Of a stretch of 64,000 nucleotides of DNA, positions 43,689-53,803 are shown in pieces. The position numbers and the translations under genes were made by a program. Below the pieces are notes generated by a model. The model did no database searches and was not told the origin of the DNA. It saw nothing but the letters and a program-made list of their open reading frames with translations. Every line of letters begins with the position of its first letter. Within the stretch, counting starts at the first letter, position 1. The stretch comes from Bacteroidia bacterium (GTDB taxonomy: Bacteria; Bacteroidota; Bacteroidia; B-17B0; Aurantibacillaceae): NCBI GenBank assembly GCA_026003255.1, contig BPGX01000002.1:248001-312000 (forward strand), in the 5' to 3' direction.

Positions 43689-45120
43689 AATCCGAATAAT
43701 CTTTCATTAATGAATAATAAATCAAAGATGCCATTTTCCTTGCACCAGCAGGGCTAAAATGTATGTAATCCTTGGCAGCATAATTTTTTTCTACCCAAAT
43801 TAACATTGAATTTCTTCCACCCATTGCTTGATACATATCAAAATAAGCACAATTATTTGACAGAACAACTTTCTTCAACTCCTCATTTACCCGTTCTAGA
43901 AAAGGATGTGTTTGCATCTCTCCATTTTGATTGACACACATATCCGATGGACCAACAAATAGAATAGATACTTGTGGATATATTCGCTTAATTGTTTTGA
44001 TTTGTCCTGAAATATATTGCGCATATTGAACGGCTTTTTCTTCACTATCAATCATAGGCATAGCGTTTCCTCCAAATTGTAATACAACAAGTTTTACATT
44101 TTGTTGTAGAAAAAAAAGACGCAATGCCTCAGAATGCAACAAATGAAAAAATGTTCCAGAAGAACCTCTTAATGCCACATTATCTACATACACACCATTC
44201 CCAAAACTTTCTAATGAAAAACCATAAAATACTGGACTTTCAAATCCTTCAAATTCAAATGTTGTTTCTTCAGTTGAAGATACAGGGAATTCTTTTACAT
44301 TAAAACAACTTCCACCATTTAATGTGTCAGATAAAATTTTTTTACCTCCTGAATAATAATGCAATAGAATAAGCTCTTTCGCAAATCCATAAAATAATTT
44401 TATTTTATTAAACAAGCACACATTAGGACTTACATTGGCATTGCATTTTATGGTTACTTTTCCCTTTCCTTTATTACTATCAAAAACAAAACTTTGTCCC
44501 ATTGGCCCATAAATCTCTCCCGCTTTTGGACTACTGGCAAAACAGGACCACTTTACCCAATTATCACTATAACTCACTTTAGGATATATCCATTGTGCAA
44601 CAGGCATAAATGGTAACCATCCACACCCACTTCCACCAAAATGTTTCTGAAGATTTTCACGCATAAAACCAGAAAATCTATCTTCCTCTATTTGTGAATC
44701 ACCAAAATATACTATGTGCATACTTTGATTTCTCGCATTTTTCAATGCTTCAAAAAATGTTTTAAGTGTCTCTTTTCCAGATGTTGGATATTCAATCCTC
44801 GATTGAAAATTTTTATCAATCTGTAATGGCTTTAGTGCATTCAAAATTTTCAAGGTATCTATTTTTATATTAGTTGTATCATTCTCAATTTTCTCTTCTA
44901 AAACCTCCGTGCTTTCAATAATTTGCACGACAGAATCCTTCTTTAACTCACTATTAGTATTTTCAGCTTTTAAAATAAGATTAATGTCAAATAATTTTAA
45001 TATATAACCTGATTTTAAAGATATTTCTTTGCCCTCAAAAACAATCGCTACAACCAACAAAGTCAATAGTACAAGCGATAAAAACAAAAAAGAATATATT
45101 GGACTAAAAAAACGACTCAT
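43669..45120 (-). CDS. SGNH/GDSL hydrolase-type acyltransferase, membrane-anchored
   Basis: The 483-residue product has an N-terminal membrane anchor (residues 6-28), a variable linker, and a SGNH domain with block I IVYFGDSQIEEDR, block III VVLQFGGNAM and block V Asp-His in KDYIHFSPAGARK. It faces the periplasm and probably transfers acetyl from the MBOAT protein to a glycan. It shares the GG(R/Q)xSML and YAAKDxIHF segments with its split neighbour, so the two are tandem paralogues. Confidence 0.85.
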   Translation of the reverse strand: MSRFFSPIYSFLFLSLVLLTLLVVAIVFEGKEISLKSGYILKLFDINLILKAENTNSELKKDSVVQIIESTEVLEEKIENDTTNIKIDTLKILNALKPLQIDKNFQSRIEYPTSGKETLKTFFEALKNARNQSMHIVYFGDSQIEEDRFSGFMRENLQKHFGGSGCGWLPFMPVAQWIYPKVSYSDNWVKWSCFASSPKAGEIYGPMGQSFVFDSNKGKGKVTIKCNANVSPNVCLFNKIKLFYGFAKELILLHYYSGGKKILSDTLNGGSCFNVKEFPVSSTEETTFEFEGFESPVFYGFSLESFGNGVYVDNVALRGSSGTFFHLLHSEALRLFFLQQNVKLVVLQFGGNAMPMIDSEEKAVQYAQYISGQIKTIKRIYPQVSILFVGPSDMCVNQNGEMQTHPFLERVNEELKKVVLSNNCAYFDMYQAMGGRNSMLIWVEKNYAAKDYIHFSPAGARKMASLIYYSLMKDYSDYVENNL

Positions 45121-45175
45121 TTGGGCAAAAATAGAAAAACTATAAAAGAAAGAAATTAGTGGATAATTTGAACTT

Positions 45176-46249
45176 CTATTGAATTCCTTTGCAGTACTCC
45201 TGAATCAGCTGATATGCCATCTGATCACCCAGTGCATCGGCTTTTTCAAGATCTTTACAAGCTCCCCTTCTATCACGAATGGCATACTTTACAGCCGCTC
45301 TGTTTACATACGCAGATGCATAATCAAACTTCAATTTTATCGCATAATCCAGATCCTGCAATGCTTCTTTGAACTTATTCAATCCTCCTTTTGCCGCTCC
45401 TCTATAATTATAACTCACCGGATTATTAGGATTAATTTTAATCGCTTCATCAAGATCTGTTATCGCCGAAGCAAAATCATTCGTATTGATCTTAGCCGAC
45501 GCTCGTAATATCAATGCTTCTTCATCGTTTGGCACCGCTTCTAAATACACATTAAAATCCTGAATGCTTTCTTTAAACTTTCCAATTTCAAAATAGGCCT
45601 TGGCTCTTAATTTATATGCATTATAATCTTTTTTATCTGCTGGCATTCTATTAATAGCATCTGTAATCGATTTAATACATTCATTGAACTGCTTAATATG
45701 AAATGAAATTTCTGCTCTCAATACATACGCTTCTATCATATTGGGATTTATGTCAATAGCTTCATTCAACGGCTGTAATGCCTCTTTATACGCCTTTCCT
45801 GCTACCATCAGTTGCGCCCTATAAAACAACAATTCCGGATCCTGTGCTTCATAGTGGTAAGCACTATCTAACATTTTTTTACTCTCATTATACTTTTTTG
45901 TCTCATAATAAATTTTCCCAAGATATTTCAATGCTTCCCATTGCGATACATCATACTTCAAAACCAATTTAAAATACTTTTCACTACTCTTCCAATCTTT
46001 TTGCTGCAATTTAATGTATCCCAATTTCATCAATGCGGTCGTATATTTTTTATTGATTTTAGTAGCTTGTAACAAAAGTTGCTCTGCCTTATCGTATTGC
46101 AAAGAATCCAGACATTTTATTGCCTTCTCATACAACTTTTGTTCTTCCGGAATATTAACAGAGTCCTTTACTTCCTGGGATTTAATGTAATTAAAAGCAA
46201 ATAGTAAAAACAACATATATACCCACTCTCTTGCGGGAAATGCAAACAT
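45176..46249 (-). CDS. TPR-repeat periplasmic protein
   Basis: The 357-residue product has a signal peptide around LFLLFAFNYIKSQ and about nine tetratricopeptide repeats (for example AEQLLLQATKINKKYTTALM, AITDLDEAIKINPNNPVSYN). It probably acts as a periplasmic scaffold. ATG at 46216 is an alternative start that leaves a shorter signal peptide. It lies between the SGNH cluster and a small OB-like protein gene. Confidence 0.8.
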   Translation of the reverse strand: MFAFPAREWVYMLFLLFAFNYIKSQEVKDSVNIPEEQKLYEKAIKCLDSLQYDKAEQLLLQATKINKKYTTALMKLGYIKLQQKDWKSSEKYFKLVLKYDVSQWEALKYLGKIYYETKKYNESKKMLDSAYHYEAQDPELLFYRAQLMVAGKAYKEALQPLNEAIDINPNMIEAYVLRAEISFHIKQFNECIKSITDAINRMPADKKDYNAYKLRAKAYFEIGKFKESIQDFNVYLEAVPNDEEALILRASAKINTNDFASAITDLDEAIKINPNNPVSYNYRGAAKGGLNKFKEALQDLDYAIKLKFDYASAYVNRAAVKYAIRDRRGACKDLEKADALGDQMAYQLIQEYCKGIQ

Positions 46250-46270
46250 AATTTTTTAACTCAAAATATT

Positions 46271-46483
46271 CTAATTTGGCTTTCTAATACCTCTAACAAT
46301 AATATTACCGCTTGGCGTTTTAACTTTCAAATAAATCACACTATCTCCTTTCACAAATTCTACAGAAGCACCCGGATGGTAAAAATCTAAGAGTTCTCCT
46401 GTGCCATCTTCTCTTATTACACCAGAATCATTGTCATAAAAATTTTCAATTTTTCCTGTTTTTTCTTCTACTGTTGTTGGCAT
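46271..46483 (-). CDS. 70-residue cold-shock/OB-fold-like protein
   Basis: The product has GKIENFYDNDSGVIREDGTG, then DFYHPGASVEFVKGDSVIYL and IVRGIRKPN. The spacing of Gly, Phe and His and a beta-rich pattern recall the cold-shock domain, but the RNA-binding aromatic motifs (KGFGFI, VFVH) are changed. I treat it as an OB-fold-like protein of unknown binding. It starts the minus-strand unit with the TPR gene (21-base gap). Confidence 0.55.
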   Translation of the reverse strand: MPTTVEEKTGKIENFYDNDSGVIREDGTGELLDFYHPGASVEFVKGDSVIYLKVKTPSGNIIVRGIRKPN

Positions 46484-46545
46484 AAGTTTTATTTTTTATA
46501 CAAAAATACATAGAATTATTTTACTCCGCAAAAATTATTACTCTG

Positions 46546-46553
46546 TATCTTTG
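46546..46553 (+). promoter_or_regulatory. Candidate -7 element of the SpoIIE-type phosphatase gene
   Basis: TATCTTTG is an exact TAnnTTTG match 12 bases before the ATG at 46566. No clear -33 TTG is seen at normal spacing. Confidence 0.45.
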
Positions 46554-46565
46554 TACGATAAAGAT

Positions 46566-48614
46566 ATGCTTAAACAAATAACTTATATTCTTTGCTTTTT
46601 TGTAATCCGCTTTATACTTGCTCAAAACAGTTCTGTTTTAGATTCGTTATTAAAATCAATCCACAATTTTAAAAAAGAGGACACTATCAAAGCTAAGTTG
46701 TATTCTTCAATTGGAAAAGAATACCACAATACACAAAAATATAATTCTGCCATTGATATTCTCTTTAGGAGTTTTAAAATCTATAAAAGTTATGGTGATT
46801 TTTTCAATGCTGCTAATCAATTGGAAAAGATATCTTACATATATTTTGATGCAAATAAATTAGACAAAGCTCTCTTTTATGCATTTGAAAGTTTAAAACT
46901 TTCAAGAAAAATATCTGACCCATATAAACGAATGAAATCTGAAAACGACGCGTATTATACTCTATCAGAAATTTACTTTACAAAAGGCGACAATACCCGC
47001 GCAACACATTATTATCGACAATGTTTAATTTTATCACAAAAAATCAATGAACCTCTTTATCCTATTTATAATGGATTAGGAAATGTTTATGTGAAGGAAA
47101 GCGAAAAACTTGTAAAGAAAGATCCTATTCTTAATATAGACACAATCGTCAATCCGTCTCGTTATGTTCAACTATTAGATAGCGCTTTATATTTTTATCA
47201 ATTAGCATTGAAAGATATGAAAAAAAATAATCTTATTGAAAAGGAATCGATTTCTGCATTAGTAATCTATTCTAATATCGGTAGTATTTACTTCAAAAAA
47301 AATGAATTTAACAAAGCACTTGAATTTTTTTCTAAAGCTATGAACATTGCTGAAAAAGAAAATAGCATAATAGATTTGATTATAATTGATGTAAATATAA
47401 GTAATGTTTATATATACAAAAATCAAATTGATAAATCTATTGAATATCTTAAATCTGCTTTACAACTCTCATTAGACCATCACATTGATATGTATCTCTA
47501 TGAAATTTATGATAATTTATCTCAAGCTTATGTTCTTAAAAAAGATTATTTAACAGCACTCCAATATCAACAAAAAAAATTTATTGTCTATGATTCTTTA
47601 AGAAACATAGAAAAAGAAAAAAACTTTCAGGAACTATCAGTGAAATATCAAACCGAACTTAAAGATTCTGAAAACAAACTCTTAAAAGCTAAAAACGAAA
47701 AACAAAGATGGGTACTGACTTCAACACTAGTTGGATTATTACTTACTTTCTTGCTTCTTCTTGTTATTTGGCGGGCGTTCACTATTACCAGAAAACAAAA
47801 AAAGATAATTGAAATCTCAAGAAACGAACTGGCTGAACAAAAGAAAATTATTGAACAGAAACAACAAGATATTTTAGATAGTATTCATTATGCCAGCCGT
47901 ATACAATCTGCTATTCTACCAGAAGAAAATTACTGGAAAAGCTTGTTACCAAAAAGTTTTGTTTTATATATTCCAAAAGATATTGTAGCCGGAGATTTTT
48001 ACTGGATGGTAGATACAACAGAATATATTTTTCTGGCTGCTGCAGATTGTACCGGTCATGGAGTGCCGGGCGCCATGCTTAGCGTATTATGTAATAACCT
48101 TTTGACAGAGAGTATTCTGGAAGAAAAAATCTATGAAACCGACGCCATTCTTCAAAACGTACGATCCAAAATCCTTGACAGATTAGGAAGAACAAATGAA
48201 AATATTCAGGACGGCATGGATATTGCACTTTTGAGATTAAACAAAACAGATTTGTATAAAGCACAATTTTCCGGCGCTAATAGACCGCTATACATTATTA
48301 CAAACAATCACCTGGAAGAAATACCTTATGACAAACAACCTATTGGAAAGTATTTTACTAATCAACCTTTTACAAAGTATAATCTTCACCTGAATACCGA
48401 TTCCTGTTTATATTTGTTCACTGATGGATTCCCAGACCAATTTGGCGGAACGAAAAATAAAAAATTAGGCACAAAAAACTTTAAAGAACTTGTATTGAAA
48501 TATGGCTCATCCCCCATCTATCAACAACACAAGCTTTTTCATGACTTTTTCTTAGAGTGGAAAAACGAACAGGAACAAACCGATGATGTTACTTTAATCG
48601 GGATAAAAGTATGA
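46566..48614 (+). CDS. TPR-containing SpoIIE-family (PP2C-type) phosphatase
   Basis: From MLKQITYILCFFVIRFILAQ the 682-residue product has a signal peptide, periplasmic TPRs (about 30-350), one membrane helix (about 380-400, STLVGLLLTFLLLLVIWRAF) and a coiled coil (EISRNELAEQKKIIEQKQQD). The C-terminal SpoIIE domain has IPKDIVAGDFYWMVD, ADCTGHGVPGAMLSVL and FTDGFPDQFGG. The metal-binding Asp residues are present. Such proteins usually control partner-switching or c-di-nucleotide-independent signalling by dephosphorylating an anti-anti-sigma-like protein. No such partner is next to it. Confidence 0.88.
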   Translation: MLKQITYILCFFVIRFILAQNSSVLDSLLKSIHNFKKEDTIKAKLYSSIGKEYHNTQKYNSAIDILFRSFKIYKSYGDFFNAANQLEKISYIYFDANKLDKALFYAFESLKLSRKISDPYKRMKSENDAYYTLSEIYFTKGDNTRATHYYRQCLILSQKINEPLYPIYNGLGNVYVKESEKLVKKDPILNIDTIVNPSRYVQLLDSALYFYQLALKDMKKNNLIEKESISALVIYSNIGSIYFKKNEFNKALEFFSKAMNIAEKENSIIDLIIIDVNISNVYIYKNQIDKSIEYLKSALQLSLDHHIDMYLYEIYDNLSQAYVLKKDYLTALQYQQKKFIVYDSLRNIEKEKNFQELSVKYQTELKDSENKLLKAKNEKQRWVLTSTLVGLLLTFLLLLVIWRAFTITRKQKKIIEISRNELAEQKKIIEQKQQDILDSIHYASRIQSAILPEENYWKSLLPKSFVLYIPKDIVAGDFYWMVDTTEYIFLAAADCTGHGVPGAMLSVLCNNLLTESILEEKIYETDAILQNVRSKILDRLGRTNENIQDGMDIALLRLNKTDLYKAQFSGANRPLYIITNNHLEEIPYDKQPIGKYFTNQPFTKYNLHLNTDSCLYLFTDGFPDQFGGTKNKKLGTKNFKELVLKYGSSPIYQQHKLFHDFFLEWKNEQEQTDDVTLIGIKV

Positions 48615-48701
48615 CTCACTGACACAAGTCAATTAATACACTCAAAATTTAAGAATCAAAATCCAATAGATATTTACTACATTTAGCGGAAATTTTTTGT
48701 T

Positions 48702-49586
48702 ATGTCTAAAACGGCTTATGTTTTTCCCGGACAGGGATCTCAGTTTTCCGGAATGGGAAAAGACCTCTACGAACAATCCCCAAAAGCCAAAGAACTCTTT
48801 GAACAAGCCAATGAAATTCTCGGCTTCCGCATCAGCGACATCATGTTCAATGGCACGGAAGAAGAATTAAAACAAACAAAAGTAACCCAACCCGCTGTAT
48901 TTCTCCATTCTGTGATTCAGGCAATGACAATGGAAAACTTTAAACCCGACATGGTAGCAGGTCATTCTCTTGGTGAATTCTCCGCACTTGTAGCCAATAA
49001 AACACTGACGTTTGAAGATGGACTTAAATTGGTATTCGCCAGAGCCATGGCCATGCAAAAGGCCTGTGAAATCAACCCTTCTACAATGGCGGCCGTGTTG
49101 GGTTTAGACGATACAAAAGTTGAGCAAATCTGTAAGCAGGTTCAGCAAGAAACAGGAGAAGTTGTAGTGCCTGCTAATTACAACTGCCCTGGCCAATTGG
49201 TAATATCCGGGAGTATCAAAGGGATTGAAATTGCTTGCGAAAAACTCAAAGCCGCCGGTGCTAAAAGAGCATTGATATTGCAAGTAGGTGGCGCCTTTCA
49301 CTCTCCACTCATGGAACCGGCTAAACAAGAACTGGAACGAGCCATTCAACAAACAAAATTCAATCCACCTACCTGCCCCATCTATCAAAACTACACGGCA
49401 TTGCCAGAAACTGATCCCGAAAAAATAAAAATTAACCTGATAGCACAACTCACTGCTCCTGTTAAATGGACTCAATCGGTGCAAAAAATGGTAGAAGACG
49501 GTGCTACACGTTTTATAGAAATTGGACCTGGAAAAGTATTACAAGGACTTATCAAAAAAATTGCCAATCAGGTTGAAATTGCTTAG
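48702..49586 (+). CDS. fabD: Malonyl-CoA:ACP transacylase
   Basis: The 294-residue product has FPGQGSQFSGMGKDLYE (oxyanion loop), the nucleophile motif AGHSLGEFSAL, the catalytic His in VGGAFHSPLM and a late EIGPGKVLQGLIKKI. It loads malonyl onto acyl carrier protein for fatty acid synthesis. No other fab genes are adjacent, which is normal in this phylum. Confidence 0.95.
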   Translation: MSKTAYVFPGQGSQFSGMGKDLYEQSPKAKELFEQANEILGFRISDIMFNGTEEELKQTKVTQPAVFLHSVIQAMTMENFKPDMVAGHSLGEFSALVANKTLTFEDGLKLVFARAMAMQKACEINPSTMAAVLGLDDTKVEQICKQVQQETGEVVVPANYNCPGQLVISGSIKGIEIACEKLKAAGAKRALILQVGGAFHSPLMEPAKQELERAIQQTKFNPPTCPIYQNYTALPETDPEKIKINLIAQLTAPVKWTQSVQKMVEDGATRFIEIGPGKVLQGLIKKIANQVEIA

Positions 49587-49591
49587 ATTCT

Positions 49592-50368
49592 ATGAATTCA
49601 ATGAAGTTGAAAATATTCTCACTCATCCTATTGTGCTCACTTAATAACTTCGCACAACGAAAAAGCACCTATTATTATCCTCAATTTTTCAGAGGCGCTG
49701 GAATTTTTATTGCTACTAATCATTCCATGCATCATTATGTGAATAAAAATGAGAGTTTAAAAGATTTTTTCAATCCTATTTTTCCATATTACTATCCACC
49801 TTCTCATTACTCCAGAGAATATTTTTCCTGGGGGGTAGGGATATTTGCTGAATTTTTACCTTTTGATAATATTCGCTGGCAAACTGAAATTGAATACACA
49901 CACAAAGGTGCTAAAGAACGACAAATACTCAATTGGTTCTGGGGAAGTATTAGTGATAAGTTTTACCCCAATAAATATACCTATCTTCAATGGAATAATT
50001 ATTTAAAATGGTTTTTCTTGAAGGATAACTGGGGAACGTATTATTGGATGTTTGGAATTCGCTTGGAATATCTTTTATCTCAATCCATTAGCGTATATGC
50101 ACCTGTAAGTAATTCTTTTCCAAAAATTTGGTTCAGCGGCGATGTAGGCCTTGGCTACGAATGGGATGTTACATGGTTTCGTTATTTTCATCCTTTTGTT
50201 GAATATCATTGGAATCCGGACATTATTTATCACGCTTACAAAAAAGATTTGTACAATGTAAAAGTAAGAAACAGAACTTTTGAATTACGATTGGGCTTAA
50301 TTTTCCGCCCAAAAGGCAGAGCCATTGACGATTGCAACGCTCCTAAATACAGAGGAGTTGAATTTTAA
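49592..50368 (+). CDS. Outer-membrane protein of unknown function
   Basis: The 258-residue product has a signal peptide (KIFSLILLCSLNNFAQ). Aromatic-rich strands follow (YFSWGVGIFAEFLPFDNIRW, YWMFGIRLEYLLSQS, TFELRLGLIFRPKG). It is unusually rich in Trp and Tyr. It resembles a barrel of the PorT/outer-membrane protein type but I cannot name it. It begins 5 bases after fabD. Confidence 0.65.
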   Translation: MNSMKLKIFSLILLCSLNNFAQRKSTYYYPQFFRGAGIFIATNHSMHHYVNKNESLKDFFNPIFPYYYPPSHYSREYFSWGVGIFAEFLPFDNIRWQTEIEYTHKGAKERQILNWFWGSISDKFYPNKYTYLQWNNYLKWFFLKDNWGTYYWMFGIRLEYLLSQSISVYAPVSNSFPKIWFSGDVGLGYEWDVTWFRYFHPFVEYHWNPDIIYHAYKKDLYNVKVRNRTFELRLGLIFRPKGRAIDDCNAPKYRGVEF

Positions 50369-50385
50369 TAAAAATAAATTTGACT

Positions 50386-51609
50386 ATGTCAAAAGATGTA
50401 TTATATTCCTTAACCCAGGGGGCACTAATGCCTCAGGAGGAAGCTGTAATGATTAAACCTAAAAACAATCAATTGGTGATAGGTATTCCAAAAGAAATTG
50501 CATTTCAGGAAAACCGTGTAGCTTTAGTACCCGATGCAGTCGCTCTGTTAGTTAATAATGGGCATCAGATAATTATTGAAAAAGACGCTGGAAGGTCTGC
50601 CAACTTTGACGATCATGACTATAGTGAAGCCGGAGCGCAAATTGTGTATTCTGCACAAGAGGTTTATGAAAAATCATCTATCATTTTGAAAATTGCCCCT
50701 CCTACTATGGAGGAATTGGAGTGGATGAAGCCGCGACAAATTTTATTCTCTGCTTTACAATTAAGCGTTCAACCTAAGGACTTTCTTAAAAAACTTATTG
50801 CCAAGAAATTAAATTGCGTGGCTTATGAATTAATTACGGATGGAGAAAATATCTTTCCATTTATTCGGGCAATGGGCGAAATTGCAGGGGGAACAAGCAT
50901 TTTAATTGCTGCTGAATTGTTAAGCAACATTAATGGAGGACCCGGCATATTATTAGGCGGTATTACTGGAATAACCCCTACAGAAGTAGTAATCATCGGA
51001 GCCGGAACAGTTGGAGAATATGCTGCCAGAGCCGCGCTGGGATTAGGTGCACATGTCAAAGTATTTGATAATTCCATTTATCGTTTGCGTCGACTACAAA
51101 ATGCTTTGGGCAGCAGAATCTTTACGTCTATTATTGTACCAAGGGTATTAGAAAAACATTTGAAAACTGCTGATGTTGCAATTGGCGCCATGCGTGCAAC
51201 TGGAGCCAGAGCCCCTATTATCGTTACCGAACGAATGGTTGCTGAAATGAAAGCCGGCGCTGTTATTATTGATGTAAGTATAGATCAGGGCGGCGTTTTT
51301 GAAACCTCACAACCCACTAATCATTCTCAACCTACCTTCAGAAAACACAGCGTTATTCATTATTGTGTGCCCAATATTCCTTCCAGAGTAGCACGAACCG
51401 CATCGTATGCATTTAGTAATTTATTAGCGCCCATTTTAATCAATATGGGCGAAGAAGGTGGCTTTGATGGATTAATTCGAAGAGATGCAGGACTTAGAAA
51501 AGGTGTTTATGTCTATAACGGCATCCTTACAAACAAACCTCTCTCCGAGGCCTTCAAATTACCTTACAAAGATATCAACTTATTAACTGCTAATCCTCTT
51601 GCTAATTAA
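50386..51609 (+). CDS. ald: Alanine dehydrogenase
   Basis: The product has 407 residues from MSKDVLYSLTQGALMPQEE. The N-terminal domain has IGIPKEIAFQENRVALVPDA and the NAD-binding domain has VVIIGAGTVGEYAARAALGL and IIDVSIDQGG. The family interconverts alanine and pyruvate with NAD and is homologous to the alpha subunit of transhydrogenase. The start segment and length fit the Bacteroidota alanine dehydrogenase group. A TTG two codons upstream is less likely. It precedes the PGDH-like gene. Confidence 0.88.
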   Translation: MSKDVLYSLTQGALMPQEEAVMIKPKNNQLVIGIPKEIAFQENRVALVPDAVALLVNNGHQIIIEKDAGRSANFDDHDYSEAGAQIVYSAQEVYEKSSIILKIAPPTMEELEWMKPRQILFSALQLSVQPKDFLKKLIAKKLNCVAYELITDGENIFPFIRAMGEIAGGTSILIAAELLSNINGGPGILLGGITGITPTEVVIIGAGTVGEYAARAALGLGAHVKVFDNSIYRLRRLQNALGSRIFTSIIVPRVLEKHLKTADVAIGAMRATGARAPIIVTERMVAEMKAGAVIIDVSIDQGGVFETSQPTNHSQPTFRKHSVIHYCVPNIPSRVARTASYAFSNLLAPILINMGEEGGFDGLIRRDAGLRKGVYVYNGILTNKPLSEAFKLPYKDINLLTANPLAN

Positions 51610-51620
51610 AATTAAATGAT

Positions 51621-52589
51621 ATGAAAAAAATTTTAGCCAACGATGGTATTGATAAAACAGGGAAAGAATTACTTGAAAAAGCAGGTTTTGAAGTATATAC
51701 AGAAAAAATTCCACAAGAAAAATTAATAGATGTCATTAACGAAAAAGAATATGCTGTTTTAATTGTGAGAAGTGCTACACAAGTCAGAAAGGACCTAATT
51801 GATGCTTGTCCCGTTTTGAAAATTATTGCCCGTGGTGGCGTAGGAATGGATAACATTGATGTTGAATATGCCAAACAAAAAGGTATCACTGTTATCAATA
51901 CACCTGCTGCTTCTTCTCATTCGGTTGCAGAATTAGTATTTGCACATTTATTTTCATTGGTTAGATTCCTGCATTCTTCTAATCGGGAAATGCCCATAAA
52001 TGGCAACACTGCCTTCAATCAATTGAAAAAACAATATTCTGCTGGAAAAGAACTAAAAGGAAAAACACTTGGAATTATTGGCTTTGGAAGGATTGGACAA
52101 GAAGTTGCGAAAATGGCCATTGGATTGCAGATGAATGTTATTACCTATGATCCGTATGTCAGTTCTGCTGAATTAGAAATAGAACTCCCGCCATTTAATA
52201 AAAAAATTGCTTTCAATATTAAAACAGACACATTTGAACATGTCCTAAAAAACAGCGATTTTATTACATTGCATGTGCCCGGTGGAAACATCATCTCTAA
52301 AAAAGAAATTAACTCAATGAAAGATGGTGTTATTCTCATCAATGCCGCAAGAGGAGGTGTAATCAATGAAAAAGACCTTTTAGAAGCATTGAATAGTGGA
52401 AAAATAGCAGGTGCCGGATTGGATGTGTTTGAAAACGAGCCGAACGTTAATCCCGAATTATTAAAACATCCCAAAGTATCGTTAACTCCACACACTGGCG
52501 CATCCACAGTTGAAGCACAGGAAAGAATTGCAATTGAATTAGCAGAAAAAATCATTCAGGCATTTTCCAAATTACAGATTCATTCCTAA
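51621..52589 (+). CDS. D-2-hydroxyacid dehydrogenase, D-3-phosphoglycerate dehydrogenase-like
   Basis: The 322-residue product has IARGGVGMDNIDVEYAKQKG, the Rossmann motif LGIIGFGRIGQEV, catalytic Arg in INAARGGVINE and catalytic His in LTPHTGAST. It lacks the C-terminal ACT regulatory domain of E. coli SerA, so it is the short type. It probably oxidises 3-phosphoglycerate in serine synthesis. The next gene (DUF1015) begins with the very next base after its stop, an arrangement often seen with serA in this phylum. Confidence 0.85.
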   Translation: MKKILANDGIDKTGKELLEKAGFEVYTEKIPQEKLIDVINEKEYAVLIVRSATQVRKDLIDACPVLKIIARGGVGMDNIDVEYAKQKGITVINTPAASSHSVAELVFAHLFSLVRFLHSSNREMPINGNTAFNQLKKQYSAGKELKGKTLGIIGFGRIGQEVAKMAIGLQMNVITYDPYVSSAELEIELPPFNKKIAFNIKTDTFEHVLKNSDFITLHVPGGNIISKKEINSMKDGVILINAARGGVINEKDLLEALNSGKIAGAGLDVFENEPNVNPELLKHPKVSLTPHTGASTVEAQERIAIELAEKIIQAFSKLQIHS

Positions 52590-53795
52590 ATGGCAATCAT
52601 TTTACCTTTCAGAGGTATTTTACCTAATCCAGAGTTAGCAGATAAAATAGTCACGCATTCTGCGGATAATTATACTATTCTGGAAGCCAAACAAATCGTT
52701 GAACATAATCCTTTATCTTATTTGAGTGTTATTTATCCTGATTGCATTGACAAAAGAAAAACACTGCCTCATTCTATTGAGCGGTTTCAAAAAATCTATC
52801 AAAGATTTCAATACTTTAAAAACAATAATTTTTTAAGTCAAGATTCAAAACCCATTTATTACATCTATCGTCAGGAACATGCACAATTTGCATTTAATGG
52901 AATTATTGCTGCAATAAGTGTGCAGGATTATTTGCAAGGTAATATTAAAATTCACGAACAAACTTTGAGTGAAAGAGAAGTAAAATTAAAAGAATACTTA
53001 AAGCACTGTAAAATCAATGCGGAGCCCGTATTATTCTTTTATGAAAAGAATATTCATTTACAAACTATTCTTTCAGACATTCAATCTTACCCACCATTTA
53101 TTGAGCTTATATTAGATAACGTTACGCACAAATTATGGAAATCCACAAACGAAGTTTTTAATCAACAGATAAAAAAGTTATTTGATGAATTGCCTGCTGT
53201 GTATATTGGTGACGGACATCATCGTTCTGCATCTTCAGTTTTGTTAGCGAAAGAATTAGGCAATACTAATAAAAGTACTCAATACTTTTTAGGTGCATTT
53301 TTTCAGGAAGATGAATTGAAAATTTATTCTTTCCATAGATTATTGAAAAATATCTCCATTCCTGATAACTTTATAGAAAAATTAAAAGTACATTTTGAGG
53401 TAACTGAAATAAATAATTCAACCTATTCACTCACAAAAAATTGCATCGGGATGTATCTGAATAGCCAAAGATACTTACTTACATTTAAACAGCTCTCTAA
53501 CCTATTAGATACAGAAATTTTGTATGAATATATTCTAAAACCCATGTTTCATATCATTGATATTCGCAACAATTCGTCCATTCAATACTTTTCGGAATAT
53601 CTTTATAGTAAAAAGCAAGTTGAAGATATGGTTAAAAAGGGAGAATACCAATTAGCGTTCTTTACTCATCCTGTGTCTATTGAAACAATTAAGGAAGTAG
53701 CAAATCTTCATAAGATGATGCCACCAAAATCAACTTATGTTTTACCAAAATTATTGAATGCATTGGTGATTTATAGTTTGGAAAACTCGATGTGA
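52590..53795 (+). CDS. DUF1015-family protein
   Basis: The 401-residue product has the family start AIILPFRGILPNPELADKIV, a central PIYYIYRQEHAQF and the conserved YIGDGHHRSASS. DUF1015 proteins have no settled activity. They often sit beside D-3-phosphoglycerate dehydrogenase genes, as here, which points to serine metabolism. The two genes have zero spacing, so translation is coupled. Confidence 0.85.
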   Translation: MAIILPFRGILPNPELADKIVTHSADNYTILEAKQIVEHNPLSYLSVIYPDCIDKRKTLPHSIERFQKIYQRFQYFKNNNFLSQDSKPIYYIYRQEHAQFAFNGIIAAISVQDYLQGNIKIHEQTLSEREVKLKEYLKHCKINAEPVLFFYEKNIHLQTILSDIQSYPPFIELILDNVTHKLWKSTNEVFNQQIKKLFDELPAVYIGDGHHRSASSVLLAKELGNTNKSTQYFLGAFFQEDELKIYSFHRLLKNISIPDNFIEKLKVHFEVTEINNSTYSLTKNCIGMYLNSQRYLLTFKQLSNLLDTEILYEYILKPMFHIIDIRNNSSIQYFSEYLYSKKQVEDMVKKGEYQLAFFTHPVSIETIKEVANLHKMMPPKSTYVLPKLLNALVIYSLENSM

Positions 53796-53803
53796 GAGTT
53801 TAT

